Source: JALORV01 sp963702595 (GTDB lineage Bacteria; Pseudomonadota; Gammaproteobacteria; Burkholderiales; Burkholderiaceae_F). Taken from it: 64,000 bases of DNA. The notes beneath the pieces were generated by a model. That model made no database searches, was not told where the DNA came from, and saw only the letters and a program-made list of their open reading frames with translations. Below are positions 17,731 to 27,437 of the stretch, piece after piece. How positions within the stretch are numbered: position 1 is the stretch's first letter; the number at the start of each line of letters is the position of its first letter. The DNA lies in NCBI GenBank assembly GCA_963702595.1, contig CAVPDC010000018.1, positions 62,001-126,000 on the forward strand, in the 5' to 3' direction. Made by a program: the position numbers and the translations under genes.

Positions 17731-19031
17731 GTCGGATTGTCCCGGACCCAGTCCTCGATTTCCTGCTGTATCGCCTCCCACGAGCGACTGAAGCCACGCT
17801 GGTAGAACGCGAAGGCGGCCAGGCTCGACAGAAGCACTGTCGCCGCGAACACCCACGGACCCGCCGCGCCGGCGTCCATCGGCAACCCGAACAGCGACAT
17901 TACGGATCCCTGTCCGGCGTCCAGCGTGACGTGGTAAGTGAGCTCGATCAGCATCGCGCTGCCGAGCGCCATGCCTAATGCGGCGGCAAGCACACCCACA
18001 TACGGATCGCGCAGCCGGGCAAACTTCCTGTACTTCAGTGCGCGCAGGTTCATCAGCAGCAGGCTTGACAGTCCACCCGGTGCGAACATCACCAGCAACA
18101 CGAACGAGACGCCGAGGTAAAGCTGCCAGGCCTTCGTGTACTCGGACAGCGCGACGGCGAAGAAAGTGAACACGACGGCACCGAGGATCGGTCCGAAGAA
18201 GAAGGCCGCGCCCCCGATGAAAGCCGCGAGCAGGACTCCGCCCGACCGGATCGCACTGACGTTCTCCGCGGTGACGACGATCTCGAAGTTGATCGCACTG
18301 AGTCCGCCAGCAATGCCGGCGAAGAAGCTCGACAGGATCAGCATCAGCCACCGGACACGCTGCGCGTTGTAGCCGATGAATTCGGCGCGCTCGGGGTTGT
18401 CGCGCACGGCGTTCGCGATGCGGCCGAGCGGCGTCTGCGTCAGGGCGTACATGGCGATCATGCAGGCGAAGCACCACGTCGCGATCAGTGCGTACACCTG
18501 GATCTGCGGGCCGAACGTGAGCGTACTGATGCCGGCGAACGGCGGGCCGGCCGTGCGATCGCCCGTGATGCCGCCCTCCCCCCCGAAAAGTCCGGGAAAC
18601 ATCAGCGCCGCGGCGAACACCATTTCGCCGATGCCGAGCGTGATCATCGCGAACGGCGTCCCGGCCCGGCGCGTTGTCAGGAAGCCCAGCAGGACACCAC
18701 ACAACGCCGCGCCAGCGCCGGCGATCAGCGGCAGCAGCGAGACCGGCCATGCCAGCGTGCCGCCCGCAATCGCGCGCATTGCATGGATGGCGAAGAACGC
18801 GCCCAGCCCGGAGTACACCGCATGTCCGAAGCTCAGCATCCCGCTCTGGCCGAGCAGCATGTTGTAGCTCAGCGCGAAGATGATCATGATGCCCATCTGC
18901 GACATCAGCGTAAGGGCGAATCCCTGCCGGAATGCGAAGGGCAGCAGCACGAAGAGAAGCGCCGTGAGGCCCCACACCAGCCAGCGCCCGACGTTGATTG
19001 GCCGGAATCGGATCTCGCGCGGTGCGTGCAT
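17727..19031 (-). CDS. livM: Branched-chain-type ABC importer, permease LivM
   Basis: A 434-residue inner-membrane permease with about ten hydrophobic segments. It has the LivM landmarks: ALSYNMLLGQSGMLSFGHA near the N-terminus and GRIANAVRDNPERAEFIGYN, the cytoplasmic coupling loop that contacts the ATPases. Somewhat longer than typical LivM (about 320-420) because of an extended C-terminal region with two extra hydrophobic segments before a charged tail. It lies four bases downstream of livH and overlaps livG by four bases. Confidence 0.94.
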   Translation of the reverse strand: MHAPREIRFRPINVGRWLVWGLTALLFVLLPFAFRQGFALTLMSQMGIMIIFALSYNMLLGQSGMLSFGHAVYSGLGAFFAIHAMRAIAGGTLAWPVSLLPLIAGAGAALCGVLLGFLTTRRAGTPFAMITLGIGEMVFAAALMFPGLFGGEGGITGDRTAGPPFAGISTLTFGPQIQVYALIATWCFACMIAMYALTQTPLGRIANAVRDNPERAEFIGYNAQRVRWLMLILSSFFAGIAGGLSAINFEIVVTAENVSAIRSGGVLLAAFIGGAAFFFGPILGAVVFTFFAVALSEYTKAWQLYLGVSFVLLVMFAPGGLSSLLLMNLRALKYRKFARLRDPYVGVLAAALGMALGSAMLIELTYHVTLDAGQGSVMSLFGLPMDAGAAGPWVFAATVLLSSLAAFAFYQRGFSRSWEAIQQEIEDWVRDNPT

Positions 19032-19034
19032 CGG

Positions 19035-20012
19035 TCAGCCTTCGCGCGTGCCGAGCAGGCCCTTCGGCCGCACGATCAGTACCAGCACCAGCAGCACGTA
19101 GGGCAGCACCGGCGCCACCTGCGAGAGCGACAAGGCCAGCACCGGTTGCAGCGCATGGTCAGGCGCCACCGACATGCCCAGCCAGCCCAGCACCTTGGTG
19201 CCGCTCAGATCCGACACCTTCCCGAAGCTTTCCAGCAGGCCGATCAGCACGGAGGCTATGAACGCTCCGGCGAGCGAGCCCAGCCCGCCCACGACGATGA
19301 CGACGAAGACGATTGCGCCGACCGTGCCTGCCATCGCGGGCTCTGTCACGAACGCGTTGCCGCCGACGACGCCGGCCAGCCCTGCGAGAGCGGCGCCGGT
19401 GCCGAACACCAGCATGAACACGCGCGGCACGTTGTGGCCGAGTGCCTCGACCTGCTGCGGGTGCGTCAGCGCCGCCTGGATGACGAGGCCGACGCGCGTG
19501 CGCGTGAGCCCGAGCCACAGCGCAGCCAGCATGCCGACCGCCACCGCCATCATGAACATCCGGTACTGCGGAAATGTAATGCCCAGGCCCTGCAGCCATG
19601 CGACCGGGCCGTCAAGCTCCGCAGGCACGCGGTAAGGAACTGCAGTGCGGCCCCAGATGACCTGCACCAGTTCGACGATGATGTACGACAGTCCGAACGT
19701 GAAAAGCAGCTCGGGCACGTGTCCCCACTGGTGCACTCGGCGCAGGCCCCACCGCTCCACCGCTGCCCCGATGATAAAAAGCAGCGCAGGTGAAATCAGC
19801 AACGCCGGCCAGAAGCCCATCCATGCGCTGAACTGGTAGCCGAAGTAAGCGCCGAGCATGTAGAAGCTCGCGTGCGCGAAGTTCAGCACGCCCATCATCG
19901 AGAAAATCAATGTCAGCCCGGATGCGAGCATGAACAGCAGCAGGCCGTAGCTCAGGCCGTACAGCGTCTGGCTCAGGGCAGCTTCAAGCAAGCGGGAACC
20001 TTCAGGGAGCAA
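19035..20012 (-). CDS. livH: Branched-chain-type ABC importer, permease LivH
   Basis: A 325-residue inner-membrane permease with eight to nine hydrophobic segments. The family landmarks are GLTLIFSMMGVLNFAHASFY near the N-terminus and the region LTRTRVGLVIQAALTHPQQVEALGHN (given in part), the coupling loop. The C-terminal LVLIVRPKGLLG ending is also typical. It pairs with LivM to form the translocation pore. Within the same coupled cluster. Confidence 0.94.
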   Translation of the reverse strand: MLPEGSRLLEAALSQTLYGLSYGLLLFMLASGLTLIFSMMGVLNFAHASFYMLGAYFGYQFSAWMGFWPALLISPALLFIIGAAVERWGLRRVHQWGHVPELLFTFGLSYIIVELVQVIWGRTAVPYRVPAELDGPVAWLQGLGITFPQYRMFMMAVAVGMLAALWLGLTRTRVGLVIQAALTHPQQVEALGHNVPRVFMLVFGTGAALAGLAGVVGGNAFVTEPAMAGTVGAIVFVVIVVGGLGSLAGAFIASVLIGLLESFGKVSDLSGTKVLGWLGMSVAPDHALQPVLALSLSQVAPVLPYVLLVLVLIVRPKGLLGTREG

Positions 20013-20054
20013 GCGGCCCAGGGCTGCGGGCCGTCGGTCAACAGGGGCCGGACC

Positions 20055-21362
20055 CTACGGCGTCCGCGGCGGGCGCTTCATCTGGCACGTGGTCGGCGGC
20101 GACGCGGCGTCGGTGGCATAGGCCGCCTCGGTCTTCCACGTATAGCCGGTCTTCTCGATGTCGTGCCTGTTCGGACCACCGACCCTGGCCCAGGACGAGA
20201 TCCACAGTGGCTGCAGCAGTTGGTGATCGGCCGCACGCATCTCGATAGCGCCATGTGGCGCATTGAGCTTCACGCCTTCCATGGCGTAGGCAACCTTCAG
20301 CGGATCGGTCGAGCCTGCTCGCTTGATGCCCTCGGCCAGCACGGCGAGCGATGTGAAGGAAGCAACCGTGAACCACTCCTCGTTGAACCGCTTCTTGTAG
20401 TCGAGGTAGATCTGCTCGTACGGATAGCCGGGGGCGATGTTGGGATGCCAATAGGACACCATCCGCACGCGGTCCTCGCCTGCCGCACCCATGGCGGTCG
20501 GCGTGCCGGACGTCCCGGCGTAGTACGTGTAGAACTGCGCCTTCAGTCCGGCGTCACGTGCGGCGCGCACCAGCAGTGCGAGGTCGGGGCCCCAGTTGCC
20601 CGTGATGACGGTGTCGGCGTTGGTGCTGCGCATCTTGGCAATGTAGGGCGAGAAGTCGCGGACCTGCCCGAGAGGATGCAGGTCATCGCCAACCACCTTG
20701 ATGTCAGGACGCTTGCGCGCCAGCATCTCCTTGGCCACGCGCGAAACCTGCTGGCCGTGTGAATAGTTCTGGTTGATCAGGTAGACGTTCTTCACCTCCG
20801 GCCGGCCCTGGATGTACGTGGTCAGGGCTTCCATCTTCATGTCCGTGTTCGCATCGAAGCGGAAATGCCAGAAGCTGCACTTGCTGTTGGTTAGGTCGGG
20901 GTCGACCGCGGCGTAGTTGAGAAAGACAATCGACTGCGCCGGGTTGCGCTCGTTGTGCTTCTCGATCGCGTCGACCAGGGCGAGAGCGACACCGGAGCCG
21001 TTGCCCTGCGCGACAAAGCGTATTCCGCGGTCGACGATCTGCCGCAGCACGGTGAGCGTTTCCTGCGGCGAGGCCTTATTGTCGAAGGGGACGATCTCGA
21101 AGCGGATCCCGGGGCCGGCCAGTTCCTGCGCATTGACGATCTCGGCCATCATCTGAAAATGCCGCAGCAGGCTCGAGCCCGTGCCGGCAAACGGTCCGGA
21201 CAGCGGATCGACGAAGGCGATCTTGACCACCTGCGGCGGCGCCACCGTGGGCACCGGTGCCGCCTTGCCGGCGGGAACCGCCTTGGTCTGCGCGAACGCC
21301 GATGCCGTGAGCAACATCAGCGCAGCGAAGGCCAGTCGTCCCAAAGCGAGGTGGATGTTCAA
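20055..21362 (-). CDS. livK: Periplasmic substrate-binding protein of a Liv-type ABC importer
   Basis: A 435-residue periplasmic binding protein (type I fold, Peripla_BP_6). The signal peptide spans about residues 1-24 ending SAFAQ. It has the opening VKIAFVDPLSGPFAGTG, the YLINQNYSHGQQ segment and the closing CQMKRP, typical of a betaproteobacterial branch of LivK-like proteins. Such receptors bind branched amino acids, aromatic acids, amides and other carboxylates; gene context (an acyl-CoA ligase directly upstream) favours a carboxylic acid rather than an amino acid. This is inference. Confidence 0.9.
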   Translation of the reverse strand: MNIHLALGRLAFAALMLLTASAFAQTKAVPAGKAAPVPTVAPPQVVKIAFVDPLSGPFAGTGSSLLRHFQMMAEIVNAQELAGPGIRFEIVPFDNKASPQETLTVLRQIVDRGIRFVAQGNGSGVALALVDAIEKHNERNPAQSIVFLNYAAVDPDLTNSKCSFWHFRFDANTDMKMEALTTYIQGRPEVKNVYLINQNYSHGQQVSRVAKEMLARKRPDIKVVGDDLHPLGQVRDFSPYIAKMRSTNADTVITGNWGPDLALLVRAARDAGLKAQFYTYYAGTSGTPTAMGAAGEDRVRMVSYWHPNIAPGYPYEQIYLDYKKRFNEEWFTVASFTSLAVLAEGIKRAGSTDPLKVAYAMEGVKLNAPHGAIEMRAADHQLLQPLWISSWARVGGPNRHDIEKTGYTWKTEAAYATDAASPPTTCQMKRPPRTP

Positions 21363-21467
21363 GGGCAGTCTCCCGGTAGCTGGCGTCGTTTCCGCGAACG
21401 GAGGACGAGATTATCGCTGCGCAGGCACTTCACATGACCGCGCGCGCGGGGCCCGGCTGCCGGCCAA

Positions 21468-23114
<1,647 letters not shown>

Positions 23115-23262
23115 AAGTGTTCTCCCTGTAAGTTCCCGCTCGACGCTGGATTCCCGCGCGCAAGGCCCCACATCCTCTCGGCTTGGCGAAGTCTCGTCAA
23201 GCCGCGACAACGCCGATGCCGGCACTGGGGCGCGCCGTAGAATCTCGCGCCGGAGAACCCCT

Positions 23263-24802
23263 TTGGACACCCCCGTACTCGCGCCCGCACCAGCATCCGT
23301 TCCGGCCAGCGTCACGCCGTTCGACGCGGGGCTGACCCTTCAACAATTCGTTCGCCCGACTGTCCGACGCGTTCTACACGCGGCTCGGCCCGACACCGTT
23401 GCCGGAGCCCTACCTGGTGGCGAAGTCTGATCGGGCCGCCGCTGAACTGGGACTCGCCCCTGAACTCTTTAGCCAGCCAGGTCTGGTCGCCGCTCTGACG
23501 GGTAATGTGCCCCTGGCGGGCTCCGAACCACTGGCGGCGGTCTATTCCGGTCATCAATTCGGGGTCTATGTCCCGCGCCTCGGGGACGGTCGCGCGCTGC
23601 TGCTCGGCGAGGTTCTGGGTCCCGACGGTTGCCGCTGGGAAGTTCAGCTCAAGGGGGCGGGGAAGACCCCCTACTCCCGAATGGGCGACGGCCGGGCCGT
23701 ACTGCGCTCCTCGATCCGCGAGTTCCTGGCTTCGGAAGCGATGCATGGCCTGGGCATTCCGACCACGCGCGCCCTCGCCGTCACGGGCTCCGACTACCCG
23801 GTCATCCGGGAAACAGTCGAGAGCGCGGCCGTGGTCACGCGGCTCGCGCCTAGCTTCGTGCGCTTCGGCAGCTTCGAGTACTTCTACTGGACCGAGCAGC
23901 ACGACGCGCTGCGCCAGCTGGCCGACTACGTGATCGACCGCTTCTACCCGGACGCGCGCGACTCGGCACAGCCCTATTTGGCGCTGCTCGAGCGCGTGGC
24001 GCGCCGCACGGCAAGGCTGGTTGCGCAGTGGCAGGGCGTGGGCTTCTGCCACGGAGTGCTGAACACCGACAACATGTCGATCCTCGGCCTGACGATCGAC
24101 TACGGTCCTTACGGCTTCATCGATGCCTTCGACGTCGACCACATCTGCAACCACAGTGACGAGCACGGCCGCTATTCGTACAGCATGCAGCCCCAGATCG
24201 GTCACTGGAATCTCTATGCGCTGGGACAGGCGCTGGTGCCATTGACCGATGACCTCGATGCAACCAAGGCCGCGATCGACGTGTATCTCGACGAATATGC
24301 ACGGGCGATCGATGAGATTTTCCGCGCCAAGCTCGGGCTCGCCATCGCGCGGCCTGAAGACTCGCAGCTCGTCAGCGGGGCGATCGACCTGCTCAATGCC
24401 AACCGAACCGACTGGACGCGCTTCTGGAGGCAACTGGCGAAGTTGCGCTCCGTCCCGGCCGAGCTCGCCGAGGATGCACCCGTGCGCGACCTCGTCATCG
24501 ATCGCGCCGCCTTCGATGCCTGGGCGACGCAGTACCGCCAGCGACTGGCCGCCGAAGACAGCAACGATGCCGCGCGCGCCGTGCGCATGAACCGGGTCAA
24601 CCCGAAGTTCGTGCTGCGCAATCACCTCGCGGAGACCGCGATAAGCAAGGCGCGAGGTGATGACGGCCCGCGTGACTTCGACGAGGTGGCGCGCCTGCTG
24701 CACATCCTTGAGCGCCCCTATGACGAGCAGCCCGAGCACGAGGCCTACGCCGCCGAGCCGCCCGAATGGGCACAATCGCTCCACCTCTCCTGTTCGTCGT
24801 AG
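23263..24802 (+). CDS. selO: Protein adenylyltransferase SelO (YdiU), apparent frameshift near the N-terminus
   Basis: SelO is a pseudokinase-fold enzyme that transfers AMP to Ser/Thr/Tyr of target proteins in redox response. Seen: GDGRALLLGE, KGAGKTPYSRMGDGRAV, GFCHGVLNTDNMSILG with IDYGPYGFIDAFD (metal-binding Asp/Asn), and the conserved ending LSCSS. The body is intact from about 23339 to 24802. The natural start appears to be TTG at 23263 (after a CGGAGA site), giving the opening TPFDAGLT; at 23336-23338 an extra C (ACCC for ACC) shifts the frame before FNNSFARLSDAFYTRL. As written, translation could only begin downstream, e.g. TTG at 23399, losing about 45 residues. msrB follows after nine bases. 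Confidence 0.85.
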
Positions 24803-24811
24803 GAATCGCGG

Positions 24812-25225
24812 ATGGACAAGATCCACAAGACTGATGCCGAGTGGCGCGCGCAGCTCGCGCCGATGGAATATGCGGTCACACGCGAGAAGGCGACCGAACG
24901 CGCCTTCACAGGGCGCTACTGGGATCACCACGAGCACGGGATCTACCGCTGCGTGGCCTGTGGTACGGCGCTGTTCGCATCCGACGCGAAGTTCGACTCC
25001 GGTTGCGGCTGGCCAAGTTACTTCAAGGCACTCGACCCCGCCCATGTGCGGGAAGAGCACGACGTGACCCACGGCATGATCCGCACCGAGATCGTGTGCA
25101 ACGTCTGCGACTCGCACCTGGGCCATGTCTTCCCTGATGGGCCGCCGCCGACGGGCCTGCGCTATTGCATCAACTCCGCCGCGCTTACGTTCGAAGTGGC
25201 CGGCGTTGAGAAAGCCAAGAAATGA
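24812..25225 (+). CDS. msrB: Peptide-methionine (R)-S-oxide reductase
   Basis: A 137-residue MsrB that reduces the R-epimer of methionine sulfoxide with thioredoxin. Zinc-binding cysteines occur as two CxxC pairs (Cys47/Cys50 and Cys96/Cys99); the catalytic Cys119 is in RYCINSAAL, and a second Cys65 lies in SGCGWPSY as the likely resolving cysteine. An AGGA-type site precedes the ATG. It follows selO by nine bases and overlaps yciB by four, so it is likely co-expressed with a second redox-linked protein. Confidence 0.95.
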   Translation: MDKIHKTDAEWRAQLAPMEYAVTREKATERAFTGRYWDHHEHGIYRCVACGTALFASDAKFDSGCGWPSYFKALDPAHVREEHDVTHGMIRTEIVCNVCDSHLGHVFPDGPPPTGLRYCINSAALTFEVAGVEKAKK

Positions 25226-25848
25226 AACTGCTGTTCGACCTGCTGCCGGTCATCCTGTTCTTCGTGACCTACAAGGTGGCGGGCTCTTTCCCGCAACAGT
25301 CGATTGCGATGGCGGGCGCTGCGCTCGGTTGGATGGTTGGCGACGGGACGGTGCCCGACGGTCAGGCGCCGATCCTGCTCGCCACTGCGGTGGCCATCAT
25401 CGCGTCATTGATGCAGGTGGGCTGGTTGATGGTGCGCGGAAAGCGCGTCGATCCGATGCTCTGGGTCAGTCTGGTAGTGATCATCGTCTTCGGCGGAGCC
25501 ACCATCTGGTTCCATGACGAAACGTTCATCAAGTGGAAGCCCAGCATCCTTTACTGGCTGTTCGGCGCCGCTTTGCTCCTCGGCCACGTCATCTGGAAGC
25601 GAAACCTGCTGAAGAGTCTGCTCGGGACACAACTCGACGTGCCCGTCCCGGTTTGGGGCCGCCTGCTCTGGGCCTGGATCGCCTTCTTCGCTGTGATGGG
25701 CTTCGTGAACCTGGCGGTGGCGTACTCGGTTTCGACCGATACCTGGGTCAACTTCAAGCTGTTCGGGCTGTTCGGCCTGACTCTTGTCTTCACGCTGGGC
25801 ATCGGTGTCTATCTTGCACGCCACATGAAGGAAGTGCCCGATGCCTGA
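25222..25848 (+). CDS. yciB: Inner-membrane septation protein YciB/IspZ
   Basis: A 208-residue integral membrane protein with five hydrophobic segments. It matches the YciB/IspZ (septation protein A) family: opening LFDLLPVILFFVTYK, WFHDETFIKWKPSILYWLFG, and the ending TWVNFKLFGLFGLTLVF. It is involved in cell envelope synthesis and division, in part through interactions with elongation and division proteins. Translation is coupled on both sides: four-base overlap with msrB and eight-base overlap with bolA. Confidence 0.94.
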   Translation: MKLLFDLLPVILFFVTYKVAGSFPQQSIAMAGAALGWMVGDGTVPDGQAPILLATAVAIIASLMQVGWLMVRGKRVDPMLWVSLVVIIVFGGATIWFHDETFIKWKPSILYWLFGAALLLGHVIWKRNLLKSLLGTQLDVPVPVWGRLLWAWIAFFAVMGFVNLAVAYSVSTDTWVNFKLFGLFGLTLVFTLGIGVYLARHMKEVPDA

Positions 25849-26151
25849 CGGGACGATCGAGCGCATGCGGGAGCGACTGCACGTCCTGACCCGATCGAAA
25901 TCTCGATCGCGGACGAAAGCGCGATGCATGCAGGGCACGCCGGTGCCGCAAGCGGCGGGGGCCACTACCGGATGACCCTCGTCAGTGCCGCGTTCGCGGG
26001 TCAGCCGCGAGTGAAGCGACATCGCCTCGTGTATGATGCGTTGGCAGACTTGATGCAGCGAGAGATTCACGCGCTCGCGATGACGCTGCTGGCGCCCGAC
26101 GAGACTCGACCCGGCTCGGCGCCGCTTCCTCCCCATACCTCCGGACACTGA
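25841..26151 (+). pseudogene. bolA: BolA family protein, split by an apparent one-base deletion
   Basis: ATG at 25841 opens MPDGTIERMRERLHVL, then the frame is lost after 25888. The following frame continues the family exactly: DPIEISIADESAMHAGHAG, GHYRMTLVSAAFAGQPRVKRHRLVYDAL (given in part), with the BolA helix-turn-helix-like core and conserved His residues. Restoring one G at about 25889 joins both halves to a normal BolA of about 103 residues. BolA proteins act with monothiol glutaredoxins in iron-sulfur handling and in regulation. As written, the first frame ends 39 codons later. The stop shares its A with the next ATG (TGATG), so coupling to the parvulin gene would be affected. Confidence 0.8.
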
Positions 26152-26924
26152 TGCTCATGCAACGACTCGCCATGTTCGCGGCCCTGGCACTGGCCAGCGG
26201 ATTCGCCCTCGCCCAGAACGTCGCCATCGTCAACAACAAGCCGATTCCCAAGACGCGCGAGGACGCGTGGGTCAAGGAACTCGTCAAGCAGGGACAGCAG
26301 GATTCGCCTGAGTTGCGCAAGATGGTGAAGGAACGGTTGATCCAGAACGAGATCCTGTTGCAGGAAGCAGGCAAGCGCGGCATTCCTGACAAGGCGGACG
26401 TCAAGTTCATGCTCGACGTGCAGCGGCAGAACACGCTGATTCAGGCGCTGCTGCGCGACGAGATGGAAAAGAACCCGATCACCGACGCGCAGGTCCAGGC
26501 TGAGTACGACAAGCAGAAGTCATCCGTCGGCAGCAAGGAATACCGTGCGCGGCATATCCTGGTCGAGAAGCAGGATGAAGCCGTCGTCATCATCGAACAG
26601 CTCAAGAAGGGCACGAAGTTCGAGGAGCTCGCCAAGAAGTCCAAGGACACGGGCTCGGCTGCCAACGGCGGCGATCTCGACTGGGCCGCTCCCGACGCCT
26701 ATGTGCAACCGTTCTCCGAAGCGCTGATGAAGCTGAAGAAGGGCGAAACCACGGAAGTCCCGGTGCAGACCCAGTTCGGCTGGCACGTGATCCGGCTGGA
26801 GGACATGCGCGAAACGCAGTTCCCGCCGCTCGAGCAGGTCGCGCCGCAGATTCGTGAGTCGCTGCAGCAGCAAAAAGTTCAGGCCTTCGTGGCAAACCTG
26901 ACCAAGGGCGCCAAGATCCAGTAG
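26151..26924 (+). CDS. Periplasmic peptidyl-prolyl isomerase, parvulin type (PrsA/SurA-like)
   Basis: A 257-residue secreted foldase. Signal peptide residues 1-21 end in GFALAQ; an N-terminal helical chaperone part (DSPELRKMVKERLIQNEIL) is followed by one parvulin domain at about residues 122-225, with EYRARHILVE, GDLDWAAPDAYVQPF and TQFGWHVIRLED. It assists folding of exported proteins. The start may be 26151 or the ATG at 26157. It overlaps the bolA stop by one base and is followed by a clear terminator. Confidence 0.93.
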   Translation: MLMQRLAMFAALALASGFALAQNVAIVNNKPIPKTREDAWVKELVKQGQQDSPELRKMVKERLIQNEILLQEAGKRGIPDKADVKFMLDVQRQNTLIQALLRDEMEKNPITDAQVQAEYDKQKSSVGSKEYRARHILVEKQDEAVVIIEQLKKGTKFEELAKKSKDTGSAANGGDLDWAAPDAYVQPFSEALMKLKKGETTEVPVQTQFGWHVIRLEDMRETQFPPLEQVAPQIRESLQQQKVQAFVANLTKGAKIQ

Positions 26925-26944
26925 CGGATCGATTGACTGCGTCC

Positions 26945-26970
26945 AAGGGGCGCCGCGTGCGCCCCTTTTT
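26945..26970 (+). terminator. Rho-independent terminator after the parvulin gene
   Basis: A nine-base-pair stem (AAGGGGCGC with GCGCCCCTT) around a five-base loop, followed by a T-run, 20 bases after the stop codon. It closes the selO-msrB-yciB-bolA-parvulin unit. Confidence 0.85.
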
Positions 26971-27058
26971 CCTTTGGCGTCGCGCCGCCAAGGCGATTCG
27001 CGGCTTCCGGAGGCGTGCTTCAGAAGCCTTGAACTCGCTGTGCCTTGATTAGGCGCAT

Positions 27059-27075
27059 ATGAGAATCATTCTCAT
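27059..27075. promoter_or_regulatory. Fur box upstream of feoAB
   Basis: A perfect 8-1-8 inverted repeat, ATGAGAAT-C-ATTCTCAT, containing the 7-1-7 Fur consensus TGAnAATnATTnTCA. It lies 20 bases upstream of the feoA ATG, a position that would block transcription when Fur-Fe(II) is bound. I could not assign clear -35 and -10 hexamers around it. Confidence 0.85.
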
Positions 27076-27095
27076 TTGTGCTAGTTTTGGCCTCG

Positions 27096-27437
27096 ATGGC
27101 CCGCGCACTTCCCGATGCCCCTGAACGCAGCGCCGTCGCCGCCGCGACCGCGACCGACACTCATTCAGCCCAAACGATTACGACGCTCGACCGGGTTCCG
27201 CTCGCGACGGCGTTCGTGATCCATGAGGTCGTCTACCCGGACGACGGCCGTGGCTGGAACCAGCGGCTCGAGGAGCTTGGATTCCTGCCCGGCGAACGCG
27301 TCCTCGTGCTGACCCGCGGCCGACCCGGGGGCGATCCGCTCGCCGTTCGCGTCGGGCATTCAACCTTCGCGCTTCGTCGCATCGAGGCCGCCTGCGTGCG
27401 GGTTCGGCCATGGCCAGCGGTCGTGGTGAAGTCATGA
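27096..27437 (+). CDS. feoA: Ferrous iron transport protein FeoA
   Basis: A 113-residue FeoA with an SH3-like fold: TTLDRVPLATAFVI, RLEELGFLPGERVLVL and FALRRIEAACVRV are the family blocks. FeoA is a small cytosolic partner of FeoB. It is longer than usual (75-85) because of an Ala-rich N-terminal extension of about 32 residues. An earlier in-frame GTG at 27078 would place the start next to the Fur box; the ATG at 27096 is preferred. It overlaps feoB by four bases (ATGA). Confidence 0.9.
   Translation: MARALPDAPERSAVAAATATDTHSAQTITTLDRVPLATAFVIHEVVYPDDGRGWNQRLEELGFLPGERVLVLTRGRPGGDPLAVRVGHSTFALRRIEAACVRVRPWPAVVVKS

Noticed and set aside
16975..18975. A 666-codon frame that looks like a fusion ending in LivG
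   Set aside because: The first two thirds lie out of frame over livM; only the last 251 codons are LivG.
24780..24802. Possible selenocysteine at the SelO C-terminus
   Set aside because: The ending reads SCSS followed by TAG; the cysteine is encoded by TGT, there is no in-frame TGA and no SECIS-like hairpin next to it.
23312..25126. 604-codon open frame on the minus strand opposite selO and msrB
   Set aside because: It is Arg/Val/His-rich antisense of two well-supported plus-strand genes and matches no family; typical shadow in GC-rich DNA.
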